From: Deltaproteobacteria bacterium | GTDB lineage: Bacteria; Myxococcota_A; UBA9160; UBA4427 | DNA: 64,000 nucleotides | Reading direction: 5' to 3' | Assembly (NCBI GenBank): GCA_029261835.1 | Contig: JAJDAO010000069.1 | Coordinates: 186,001 to 250,000, forward strand | Part shown: positions 8,265-15,298 of the stretch, in pieces | Numbering within the stretch: position 1 is the first letter of the stretch | Layout: every line of letters starts with the position of its first letter | Notes under the pieces: model-generated | What the model saw: only the letters and a program-made list of their open reading frames with translations | What the model was told of the DNA's origin: nothing | The model's database searches: none | Position numbers and translations under genes: made by a program

Positions 8265-9686
8265 ATGGTCAGAAGCCTTTTGGACGTGGCATCTTGCGCG
8301 ATCCTTCTGTTCGCGCTGGTTACCTGCGACGCGTCGGAGCGAAGCGTCGCGGTGTCGAAGGAACCGCCGAACGTCCTTTTGATTTCCCTTGACACGACCA
8401 GAGCGGACCACTGTTCGTTCTTGGGTTACGGAATCGATACGACTCCCAACTTGAAGCGCCTGGCCCTGCAGGGAGCTTCTTTCGAGCAGGCCTTCGCACC
8501 GTCTCCCAGCACGGGGCCCAGTCATGCGACGATGTTTACGTCGATGTACCCCATCGCCCATGGGTTGGTGAAGAACACGCTGACGCTCGGCGAAGAGCAC
8601 GTGACCCTGGCCGAGGTGTTGAGAGATCGGGGTTACCAGACGGCCTCGGTGGTCAGCTCATTTGTTCTCGATTCGAAGTTCGGCTTTTCGCAGGGATTTC
8701 AGCATTATGATGACGAGTTTTCTCCCAGCGAGGGTGTTGTTCACGGGCAGGAGTGGGAGGGCATCCCCATTCCGTCGGGAACATTCGATCGACGCGGCGA
8801 TCACACGACAGAGCGGGCCATTCGCCTGCTGGAGTCACGGGATCGAGGGCGCCCGATCTTCCTCTTCGTGCACTTTTTCGACCCTCACGCTCCCTACGCT
8901 CCGCCAGAGCCCTTTCGGTCGCGGTTCTCGACGGCCGCCAAGGGACAAGATGAACTGAGCGTCCAGGCAGCCTACGACGCGGAGATCGCGTTTACCGATC
9001 ACCAGATCGGAAAGCTCCTGGCCGCCCTGCGGAAGTCCGGTCTGGAGCGGAATACGCTGATTGTCATCGTAGGCGACCACGGGGAGGGCTTGTCCCAGCA
9101 CGGCTGGCCAACTCACGGGGTTCAACTCTACGAAGAGGCGGTGCGTGTCCCGCTGTTGATCAGCTGGCCCGGTCGCGTCATCGAGAACAGCGTGGTCTCG
9201 AATCCGGCTGAGTTGCTTCAACTCGGACCCACCATCTTGGACCTTCTCGACATCGAGGGTCAGGGCCCCCTGTTCGAGAGCCGGACCTGGACAGACGCTC
9301 TCGAGGGAAAGGGCCAGCTGGACCCCCATCGAGCCGTCTTTCTGCAAACCGACAGTCCCATTTCTCGGCCGACCATGGTGGAAGGCGAAGACCACAGTGC
9401 CCGAGAGGACTTTGCAATTCGCTGGAACGGCTGGAAATTCATCGAGGGGCCACAGCGCACCGACGCACTCACGTGGTCCAAGCAGGTATCTGCGAAGGAG
9501 CTCTTCGATCTCGGGATGGATCCCGCGGAGCAGACAAACGTACTATCTAAATTCCCAGAGCAGGCTCGACTCATGGCCGACAAGTTGCATCAATGGAAGG
9601 CCGCCCATTCAGCCGAGCAATCCACCCCGGCCTCGCTATCGGAGGAGGAGCTTCAGGGCCTGCGTTCCCTTGGCTACGTGGAATGA
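8265..9686 (+). CDS. Sulfatase-fold (alkaline phosphatase superfamily) lipoprotein without the formylglycine motif
   Basis: From ATG 8265 the product has 473 residues. An N-terminal hydrophobic segment ends in ALVTC, a possible lipobox, and the catalytic domain follows. Metal-ligand blocks are clear: NVLLISLDTTRADH at the start, FVHFFDPHAPY, and IVGDHGEG near the middle. The sulfatase activation motif C/S-x-P-x-R is replaced by STGPSHATMF, which has neither the Cys/Ser to be oxidised nor the Arg. It may therefore act as a phosphodiesterase or phosphotransferase with Thr/Ser as nucleophile, or as an unconventional sulfatase. The C-terminal LRSLGYVE ending is common in deltaproteobacterial members. 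Confidence 0.85.
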   Translation: MVRSLLDVASCAILLFALVTCDASERSVAVSKEPPNVLLISLDTTRADHCSFLGYGIDTTPNLKRLALQGASFEQAFAPSPSTGPSHATMFTSMYPIAHGLVKNTLTLGEEHVTLAEVLRDRGYQTASVVSSFVLDSKFGFSQGFQHYDDEFSPSEGVVHGQEWEGIPIPSGTFDRRGDHTTERAIRLLESRDRGRPIFLFVHFFDPHAPYAPPEPFRSRFSTAAKGQDELSVQAAYDAEIAFTDHQIGKLLAALRKSGLERNTLIVIVGDHGEGLSQHGWPTHGVQLYEEAVRVPLLISWPGRVIENSVVSNPAELLQLGPTILDLLDIEGQGPLFESRTWTDALEGKGQLDPHRAVFLQTDSPISRPTMVEGEDHSAREDFAIRWNGWKFIEGPQRTDALTWSKQVSAKELFDLGMDPAEQTNVLSKFPEQARLMADKLHQWKAAHSAEQSTPASLSEEELQGLRSLGYVE

Positions 9687-9695
9687 GCCCACGCA

Positions 9696-9794
9696 GTGGA
9701 GGCCGAGCACTGGCTCTCGGCGATCGTCGAGAAAGCGCCGATCGAGTACCAGAAACGCGGCGGTCAAGACGAGACGGCTATAGCGGAGGAGTAG
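9696..9794 (+). pseudogene. Open 33-codon frame continuing after the sulfatase-fold stop, likely gene fragment
   Basis: The frame is the same as that of the sulfatase-fold gene and begins three codons after its TGA. It encodes GTG-started VEAEHWLSAIVEKAPIEYQK and twelve more residues, with G/C-rich third positions, then TAG. It looks like coding sequence rather than spacer, but no family is recognisable. It may be a leftover C-terminus of another gene joined here. Confidence 0.3.
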
Positions 9795-9807
9795 TCATGT
9801 CTGCGAA

Positions 9808-9836
9808 CGGATTCCCCGCTTGAACTCCCTATGCGC
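9808..9836 (+). repeat. Dispersed repeat, copy 3 (3' end only)
   Basis: These 29 bases are identical to the last part of copy 1 (CGGATTCCCCGCTTGAACTC and on to CTATGCGC). The earlier part is missing. It lies between the sulfatase-fold gene and the methyltransferase gene. A 39-codon frame (9831-9950) starts at its ATG, but it has no other support. Confidence 0.8.
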
Positions 9837-10057
9837 TGGATCGGATCGGGAAGTGCAAAGGCCCTCCACGCCCTCGTTGATTGTCTGACGGCAACTCTCG
9901 GCATGCATCCCGATGAATACTTGCATTTCGCAATGATATCCGCGGGTTGAGCACCTGCGTTTGAGTGTTCCGCCGGTGTCAACGACGCTGACTGCGTGAC
10001 GCGCCGTTGCGACGGCTCTGCACCCGCACCGGACCGCTCCCAGCAGAGCGTCCCCGT

Positions 10058-10681
10058 TCACGGAGCCGGTGCTTCGATGTCCACCAGAACCACCGCGCCG
10101 GCACGGTACCGCCGCTTGGTCAGGACCCCCTGGAAGCGCGAGACCTCTTCGTTTGATACCGGTGCCGCGCGAAGCAGCCAGCCAGAAGGAATCTGCCAGA
10201 AGGCCACGTACCAGCGAGGATATCCATAGTAGAGCATGACCAAGTGTCCGCCCGGAGCCAGCAGGCGCCGGGCGTTGTTGACAACCTCCGCGGCTTCGTC
10301 CAGGTGATCAAGGAGCCAGGTGGAAACGATGAGATCATAGCGATCGCCATCGTCTCTTAGCGCCATCGCGTCGACTTCAAGAAAGGACACGTTCTTCACG
10401 TCGCCGAACTTCTTCTCCGCCAGGGCGAGCATCGATGGGGAGAAGTCCATTCCAACATAGCGATTGAACGGCAGTGTCCGGTCCAAGATACGGCCGAGAT
10501 TCGTCCCCGGGCCACAGCCGAGGTCGAGAATGCGCGAATGCTCCGTGAGGTACTCGGCCAGGAGCGAACACAGATCACGGACGGCTGCTCTCGCTGTGGT
10601 TGGCTCCCAGACGCTGCGGAAGAGATCCCACCAGCGCCCCCCTGCTCGCGCATACAGACGCTGCACACCACTCCTCGTCAT
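10058..10681 (-). CDS. Class I SAM-dependent methyltransferase
   Basis: The product has 207 residues. SAM-binding motif I is ILDLGCGPGTNLGRIL; YVGMDFSPSML supplies the acidic ribose-binding residue, and FLEVDAMAL, YDLIVSTWLLDHL and RRLLAPGGHLVML follow in the usual order. This is the UbiE/generic type 11 layout, and the substrate is unknown. The start is ATG 10681, preceded by AGGAGG nine bases upstream. It stands alone between repeat copies 3 and 4, so neighbours do not reveal its pathway. Confidence 0.85.
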   Translation of the reverse strand: MTRSGVQRLYARAGGRWWDLFRSVWEPTTARAAVRDLCSLLAEYLTEHSRILDLGCGPGTNLGRILDRTLPFNRYVGMDFSPSMLALAEKKFGDVKNVSFLEVDAMALRDDGDRYDLIVSTWLLDHLDEAAEVVNNARRLLAPGGHLVMLYYGYPRWYVAFWQIPSGWLLRAAPVSNEEVSRFQGVLTKRRYRAGAVVLVDIEAPAP

Positions 10682-10971
10682 GGCACGACTCCTCCTGGTG
10701 ATCCCATCGCAATGGGCGAAGCGGCGGCTCAATCGCACTTCTTGGGTCCGATAATACGCATGCTGATAGCTCGGAGTTGCGTGCAAGTTGTCGCGGTCCG
10801 AGGGAGTGTGCAAGGCCTCCTGGTAAGCTATTCGACGTGTTTCCCGTCAGCAGAAGTTGGATATCTGGGTGGCCTAATCCAAGAGACACTTTGCGGGGTC
10901 TTGGACCCCGAGGAGAGTCTCAAGATGGCGGGAGGGCAGAAGCAATCCACCGAAGCAGCAGTGCGTGAGAT
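10682..10971. other. Intergenic stretch upstream of the methyltransferase gene
   Basis: I see no supportable gene here. It is relatively AT-rich near 10740-10770 and should contain the methyltransferase promoter. Confidence 0.5.
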
Positions 10972-11062
10972 CCGCCACCGGGTCCGATGGCCCCAACCTT
11001 GGCCTACTCGTCATCGTTCCACTTGTCGGACATAGCGAATTCCCCGCTTGAACTCCCTATGC
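10972..11062 (+). repeat. Dispersed repeat, copy 4
   Basis: About 90 bases match copy 1, with scattered substitutions and a one-base deletion in the GGCCCC run. It ends 16 bases before the stop codon end of the minus-strand metallo-beta-lactamase gene. The stem AGCG/CGCT is kept although the loop differs (AATTCCC). Confidence 0.85.
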
Positions 11063-11078
11063 ACAGGACGGCCCGGTC

Positions 11079-12506
11079 TCAGTCCAGCATGTCCTCTGCC
11101 TTCGAGATTTCGGTCTCTAGCCAGGCGATTTCGCTGAAGTTGTTGGTTGTGGCGCGGGATCTCTCCAGCAGGGTCGTGAGCACTTGGATCTGCGCTCGTA
11201 GCACGTCCGGGTTCTCCGGCTCGCTTTCCAGCGCCATCTCGACCAGGAGCAGAGCATGCACGGGCTCATCGGCCTGCAGGCGCACCTCCGCCTTCGCCAG
11301 CACGGGCTTCACACCGGCTATCTCGATGATGTCTGCGTAGACGTCGGAGACGTGATAGGGGTAGAGTTCGCTGGTGCTGCGGTACTGGAACCAGCCACCG
11401 TACTCGTAGACCATGTTACGGATGACCCAATCCACACGGCCGTGGGATTGCGAGAGATGAGCGACACGCCTAGGTAGCTCGATCTCTTGCATCAGCTGGT
11501 ATACGTCCTTTCCGTCGTTCATACCTTCGATCACTTCATCGTGCACGTACTGCAGTGCGTCGCGAATCAAGATCAGCTGTTCCTCGATCTTCTCTTTGCC
11601 GACCACAGCCACTTCCTGGCCGGGAAGAAGGATCTCTGGTTGGAGGGCAATCACCTTGTTGAGTGAGTCGAGGTAGGGCTCGACCAGGCGGTTGCGATCG
11701 CCGCGCACTGTGCCGAGGTTGGGCCACATGGGAAAATGCGGCCCGACGAAGCCGCCGCCACAGAACAGGATCTTGTGATCCGGCAGCCACAGCCCCGTGG
11801 AGTTGGTGCCTTCAGCCCCAGGCAGAGCGATTACCTCGAAGCGGATGCCGCCCTGCTCGAACGAGTAGCCCGCGTGATCCTCCACCAGGATGTCAGGTGT
11901 GATGGACTCATAGGGGTACAGCAAGTCCTTCACCGCGAGCAACTGTGTGCTCCAGTTATAGAGCACGGCAAAGTGGTTCAGCAGCCACCCGCTGATCTTC
12001 TCGCGCCAACGCATGTACTCCATGGTCGTGCGCGTCATGATGATCTTGGTGTCCGAATCCTTCCAGCGCCCGAGCCCACCGATATCGTCGTGTTGACCCT
12101 GCGGCAGGAGGATGTGGGTAACCGGTCCGTCGTCGATCTCCCGCAGCGCCTTGTACTGCTGCCTGGCCTGGAAGGCGAAGCCGGTGTCCACGAGTACGTT
12201 GCCCTCGGACGTGCTGACCAGATAGGTATTCGCGAGCCCCGTAGCCATATGGATGAAGTCGTTGATCCGAATCACCTCGATGGGGATGTTGATCAACTCG
12301 CCCACGCCGGTATCCGCGCCCCGCACGTCTGCGGTGTCCACTTCATTCCCCTCACCCTCCACGCGCTTTACCACCTCCAACTCGGCCGTGAGGGAGCGAG
12401 GGGCTTTCCGTTCCTCGCTGCAGCCGGTGGGCGCGGCGGTGACCAGGATCACCGCAACGACCGTGAAGGAATGCGCGCGGATCAACGCTTCGAGAGCGGT
12501 CTTCAT
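11079..12506 (-). CDS. Metallo-beta-lactamase-fold lipoprotein, SdsA1/alkylsulfatase-like, metal ligands altered
   Basis: 475 residues from ATG 12506 (AGGAGAGG upstream). The signal peptide ends in AAPTGC, a lipobox, so it is probably membrane-anchored. The fold matches the metallo-beta-lactamase superfamily: NVLVDTGF, the loop before GG, and a late TGLWLPDHKILFCGG block as in secondary alkylsulfatases. A C-terminal helical domain resembles the alkylsulfatase dimerisation domain. The canonical HxHxDH is QGQHDD here (… LLPQGQHDDIGG …), so three of four ligands are changed. Either the metal site is remodelled or catalysis is lost. Repeat copy 4 abuts the 3' end, and the LysR gene is divergent. 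Confidence 0.75.
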   Translation of the reverse strand: MKTALEALIRAHSFTVVAVILVTAAPTGCSEERKAPRSLTAELEVVKRVEGEGNEVDTADVRGADTGVGELINIPIEVIRINDFIHMATGLANTYLVSTSEGNVLVDTGFAFQARQQYKALREIDDGPVTHILLPQGQHDDIGGLGRWKDSDTKIIMTRTTMEYMRWREKISGWLLNHFAVLYNWSTQLLAVKDLLYPYESITPDILVEDHAGYSFEQGGIRFEVIALPGAEGTNSTGLWLPDHKILFCGGGFVGPHFPMWPNLGTVRGDRNRLVEPYLDSLNKVIALQPEILLPGQEVAVVGKEKIEEQLILIRDALQYVHDEVIEGMNDGKDVYQLMQEIELPRRVAHLSQSHGRVDWVIRNMVYEYGGWFQYRSTSELYPYHVSDVYADIIEIAGVKPVLAKAEVRLQADEPVHALLLVEMALESEPENPDVLRAQIQVLTTLLERSRATTNNFSEIAWLETEISKAEDMLD

Positions 12507-12599
12507 CGGGCCTCTCCTTGGGCGGACGAGAAGCGCCCACGAGGGGGATCTTGAGCGATTCAGCAATATATGTAAAATGGATAATCATGATACTGCAAT

Positions 12600-12613
12600 A
12601 TCGAGGTATCGAT
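12600..12613. promoter_or_regulatory. Palindrome at the LysR gene start, possible autoregulatory operator
   Basis: ATCGA-GGTA-TCGAT is a perfect inverted repeat ending two bases before the ATG of the LysR gene. Its centre contains GAGG, which is also the only Shine-Dalgarno candidate, so a bound regulator or an RNA hairpin would affect expression. A nearby GATA-N6-TATC pair (12588-12601) overlaps it. The divergent region 12507-12599 should hold both promoters. Confidence 0.45.
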
Positions 12614-12614
12614 T

Positions 12615-13544
12615 ATGCTCGATCTGGAAGCCCTGGACATGAATCTCTTGTTGGCCCTGGATGCGCTGCTGGCTGAGCGCAACGTGACCCGGGCTGGAAA
12701 GCGCATTGGCATGGCGCAATCCTCCATGAGCTACGCCCTGGCGCGGCTGCGAGAGATCTTCGACGACCCACTCTTCGTACGGACTTCAGGCGGGATGATA
12801 CCCACCGCACGGGCGGAGGAACTGCAAGCACCGCTGCACGACTCGATCGAGACCCTGCGCCGGGCGATTCGCCGAAGCGACGCTTTCGACCCCGGCTCTT
12901 GCGATACGGTCTTTCGCATTTCGATCAGCAGCGTCCAACAGCTCACACATCTCACACCGCTGTTGCGCCAGCTTCCGGGCCTTGCCTCGGCCGCCTCAGT
13001 GGAGGCTTTCACGCCCCTGAAACCCGCCGAGGGCTTTCGGAAGCTGCGCAGTGCCGAGCTGGACTTGGCCGTCGGCCAATTCGAGGGCCTCCCGGATGGC
13101 TTTCACCGCGCGGTCCTGACCCGCGATCACGTCGTGTGCCTCCTGCGAAAAGGACATCCACGCGTACGCGGAAGGCTCACCGCCAGCACCCTGAAGCGCG
13201 AGGGGCTGATTCGCATCGTGCCCACCACATCGCACCTGGCCGAGACCATGGCGCGAAGTCTCCTCGAGCAGACAGGGGTGCATCTGCATTCCGTGCTTTC
13301 GTCTCGGGACCCGCTGGCATGTCTCATGATTGCGTCGCAGACGGATCTAATACACACCACTCTGTCACGGGTTGCGACAATGTTTGCGAAGGGGCTCGAT
13401 CTGCGCGTCGTCGAGCCGCCCTTCAGGTTGCCGCCGATCGAAGTGGACTTGATCTGGCACGAACGGACGCATCAGAGCGCTCCTCATCGGTGGTTTCGCG
13501 AGCTACTGCTTGCGCAAGAAGCTGCGCTGCACGGCAAGACGTGA
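12615..13544 (+). CDS. LysR-family transcriptional regulator
   Basis: The product has 309 residues. The N-terminal winged helix-turn-helix spans about residues 8-67, with NVTRAGKRIGMAQSSMSYALARLREIFDDPLFVRT as its recognition region (NodD/LinR-type subgroup, DMNLLLALDALLAERN at the start). A periplasmic-binding-protein-like effector domain follows. It is divergent from the SdsA1-like gene, so that gene is its likely target. The effector is unknown. Confidence 0.92.
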   Translation: MLDLEALDMNLLLALDALLAERNVTRAGKRIGMAQSSMSYALARLREIFDDPLFVRTSGGMIPTARAEELQAPLHDSIETLRRAIRRSDAFDPGSCDTVFRISISSVQQLTHLTPLLRQLPGLASAASVEAFTPLKPAEGFRKLRSAELDLAVGQFEGLPDGFHRAVLTRDHVVCLLRKGHPRVRGRLTASTLKREGLIRIVPTTSHLAETMARSLLEQTGVHLHSVLSSRDPLACLMIASQTDLIHTTLSRVATMFAKGLDLRVVEPPFRLPPIEVDLIWHERTHQSAPHRWFRELLLAQEAALHGKT

Positions 13545-13567
13545 ACTCTCTTCTCGGCACGTTTTGA

Positions 13568-13582
13568 TGCGCTCGTAGCGCA
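13568..13582. terminator. Small hairpin between convergent genes
   Basis: TGCGCT-CGT-AGCGCA forms a 6-bp stem between the LysR gene and the convergent flavoprotein gene. No T-run follows in either direction, so it is only a weak terminator candidate. Confidence 0.25.
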
Positions 13583-13624
13583 CGCACGCCGGACGAAGGA
13601 CGACGTGACCAGCGCCCAATCGGG

Positions 13625-15133
13625 CTATCGCAGCTGCTGCTCCTGCACCAAGGCCGCCACCTTGACTCCCGAGTCCGCTGCCTGATGGGTTCCGCAGCCG
13701 TAGCCACCCGCGTCGCAGCCGACGTAGTAGAGGCCGCCGATCGGGGCGGCGGCGTTGGGCTTCTGCTTGCCGCATTGGCCGACGATCTGTGCCAGGCCGA
13801 TGCACTCGCCGCCCTGGCCGGGGAGAACCGAGTCGCGCGTGAGGTCCGAGACCTGGCGGTTGCCGAAACGCGTCTCGGACTCGACGCACTCCGCCAGGCC
13901 GGGCCACAGGCGCTTGGCCGTCTCGTCCAGTCGCTGCCACAGCGCCTCGGCGTAGGCGAGGTCTGGATCGGGCGCGCAGAAGGTTCCCATTACCGCGCAC
14001 TGTTTGCCTTCGGGTGCCAGGCTCTTGTCGTAGAAGGCCGGCACGGTGTTGAAGACCAGCACATCGTCCGGTAGCCAGCCGGACTGCAGGCGTGCGAAGC
14101 GATCGGCGTCGAGGTAGCTCTCGTCCGAGAAGGCGATGTACATGCCGTGCTCGAAGAAGGGGCGGTCGAGGAAGTAGCGGATCCCCATGATGGCCTGTGA
14201 GGGCACGAGCTCGCGGACGTAGCCGACATAGCTGTCGTCGAAGTGCTCTTCGCCCACCAGCTTCAACACGGTGGGCTGGATTCCGGTGTTGCTCACGACC
14301 ACTGGCGCCCGGAAGCTGCCCGCGTCGGTGACGATCCCGCGCACGGCTCCACTCTCCACCTGGACCTTGGTCACCCGCGTGCCGAGAAGCACGCGCCCAC
14401 CGTAACGCTCGACCCCTCGGCAGAAGACCTCCGCCATGTGCCCGAAGCCACCGGCGTGATAGCGCCCGGCCCCCCCCGCCCCGAAGTCCTGAAGCACGCG
14501 GATCATCTCCGAGGCGGCCACCTGATCGATCGGAACGACGAAGATGATGTTGGCCTGCATGCCCAGATAGCTCAGGAATGACTGGGGAATGCGATAGCCC
14601 GACAGGAAGTCGGCGAAGCTCACCTGGTCGAGCTTGTCGATCTCCTCCGGCGACATGCCGCTAACGTCTTCGAAGAGCCGCAGCGTCTCTGGAAGGTCCG
14701 CGGGTTGCAGGCCCAGCATGTTGAAGACCTGAGCGGCTGTCTGCGGATCGGGCACGGAGGATCCGACGACCTTGGCGTAGGCGCCACCCCCCTCCTTGCG
14801 ATAGAGAATGACGTTGCTCTGGCTCGGTGTGAGGATCTCGAGCTCGTCGCTCATGCCCAGCTCGTCCAGCACTCGCGCGAACTGCGAGCCGAGACTCGGA
14901 CCACCCACGATCGGCCACAGATCGTATCGAAAGCCGCCCTCGCGGCCCCCTACCATCGCCTTGCCGCCGGGGCGCGCGTTCTGGTCCACCAGCAAGGTGC
15001 GTGCGCCGCGTCTGGCGAGCAGGGCCGCGCAGGTAGCGCCGCCGATGCCCGCGCCCACGACGATGACATCGTATTCTTCACTCACAGCTTCATTCACAGC
15101 TTCATTCATAGTCTCAACCTCGGAGTCGGGCAT
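13625..15133 (-). CDS. FAD-dependent oxidoreductase of the phytoene desaturase/carotenoid-isomerase-like family
   Basis: The protein has 502 residues. The Rossmann fold DVIVVGAGIGGATCAALLARRG binds the FAD ADP moiety, and a GGKAM motif follows as in CrtI-type enzymes. The C-terminal GGLYYVGCDAGGYGCGTHQA is the second FAD-contacting block. Such enzymes desaturate or isomerise lipid-like substrates; the substrate cannot be assigned. The ATG at 15133 has GGAG five bases upstream; an ATG eight codons later (15109) has GAGG and is an alternative. The N-terminus carries a 12-base tandem duplication (NEAVNEAV). It is divergent from the acyl-CoA synthetase gene, so the two may share a lipid pathway. 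Confidence 0.85.
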   Translation of the reverse strand: MPDSEVETMNEAVNEAVSEEYDVIVVGAGIGGATCAALLARRGARTLLVDQNARPGGKAMVGGREGGFRYDLWPIVGGPSLGSQFARVLDELGMSDELEILTPSQSNVILYRKEGGGAYAKVVGSSVPDPQTAAQVFNMLGLQPADLPETLRLFEDVSGMSPEEIDKLDQVSFADFLSGYRIPQSFLSYLGMQANIIFVVPIDQVAASEMIRVLQDFGAGGAGRYHAGGFGHMAEVFCRGVERYGGRVLLGTRVTKVQVESGAVRGIVTDAGSFRAPVVVSNTGIQPTVLKLVGEEHFDDSYVGYVRELVPSQAIMGIRYFLDRPFFEHGMYIAFSDESYLDADRFARLQSGWLPDDVLVFNTVPAFYDKSLAPEGKQCAVMGTFCAPDPDLAYAEALWQRLDETAKRLWPGLAECVESETRFGNRQVSDLTRDSVLPGQGGECIGLAQIVGQCGKQKPNAAAPIGGLYYVGCDAGGYGCGTHQAADSGVKVAALVQEQQLR

Positions 15134-15298
15134 CGCTGCTCCACTGGACCCAAGGCTAGCATTTCACATCACCGTCGCGGACACTCATGGCGCGTCCTCG
15201 CCAACGACGAAGTCCGGCGCTTTGGCGCGGTCCCGGCCGAGACACCCGGGCAGCCCCGCATGCGATCTGCAACCATCACAACATGGAGGAGGAAGCAG

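Noticed and set aside
4892..11062. Integron cassette array with attC sites
   Set aside because: The core-site boxes RYYYAAC and GTTRRRY are not found at the repeat ends, no integrase is present and the units include a two-gene operon in reverse direction. A different repeat type fits better.
14705..15298. N-terminal extension of the acyl-CoA synthetase frame
   Set aside because: It runs antisense to the flavoprotein gene, has no family similarity, and the ATG at 15299 has a strong ribosome binding site and the expected family start.
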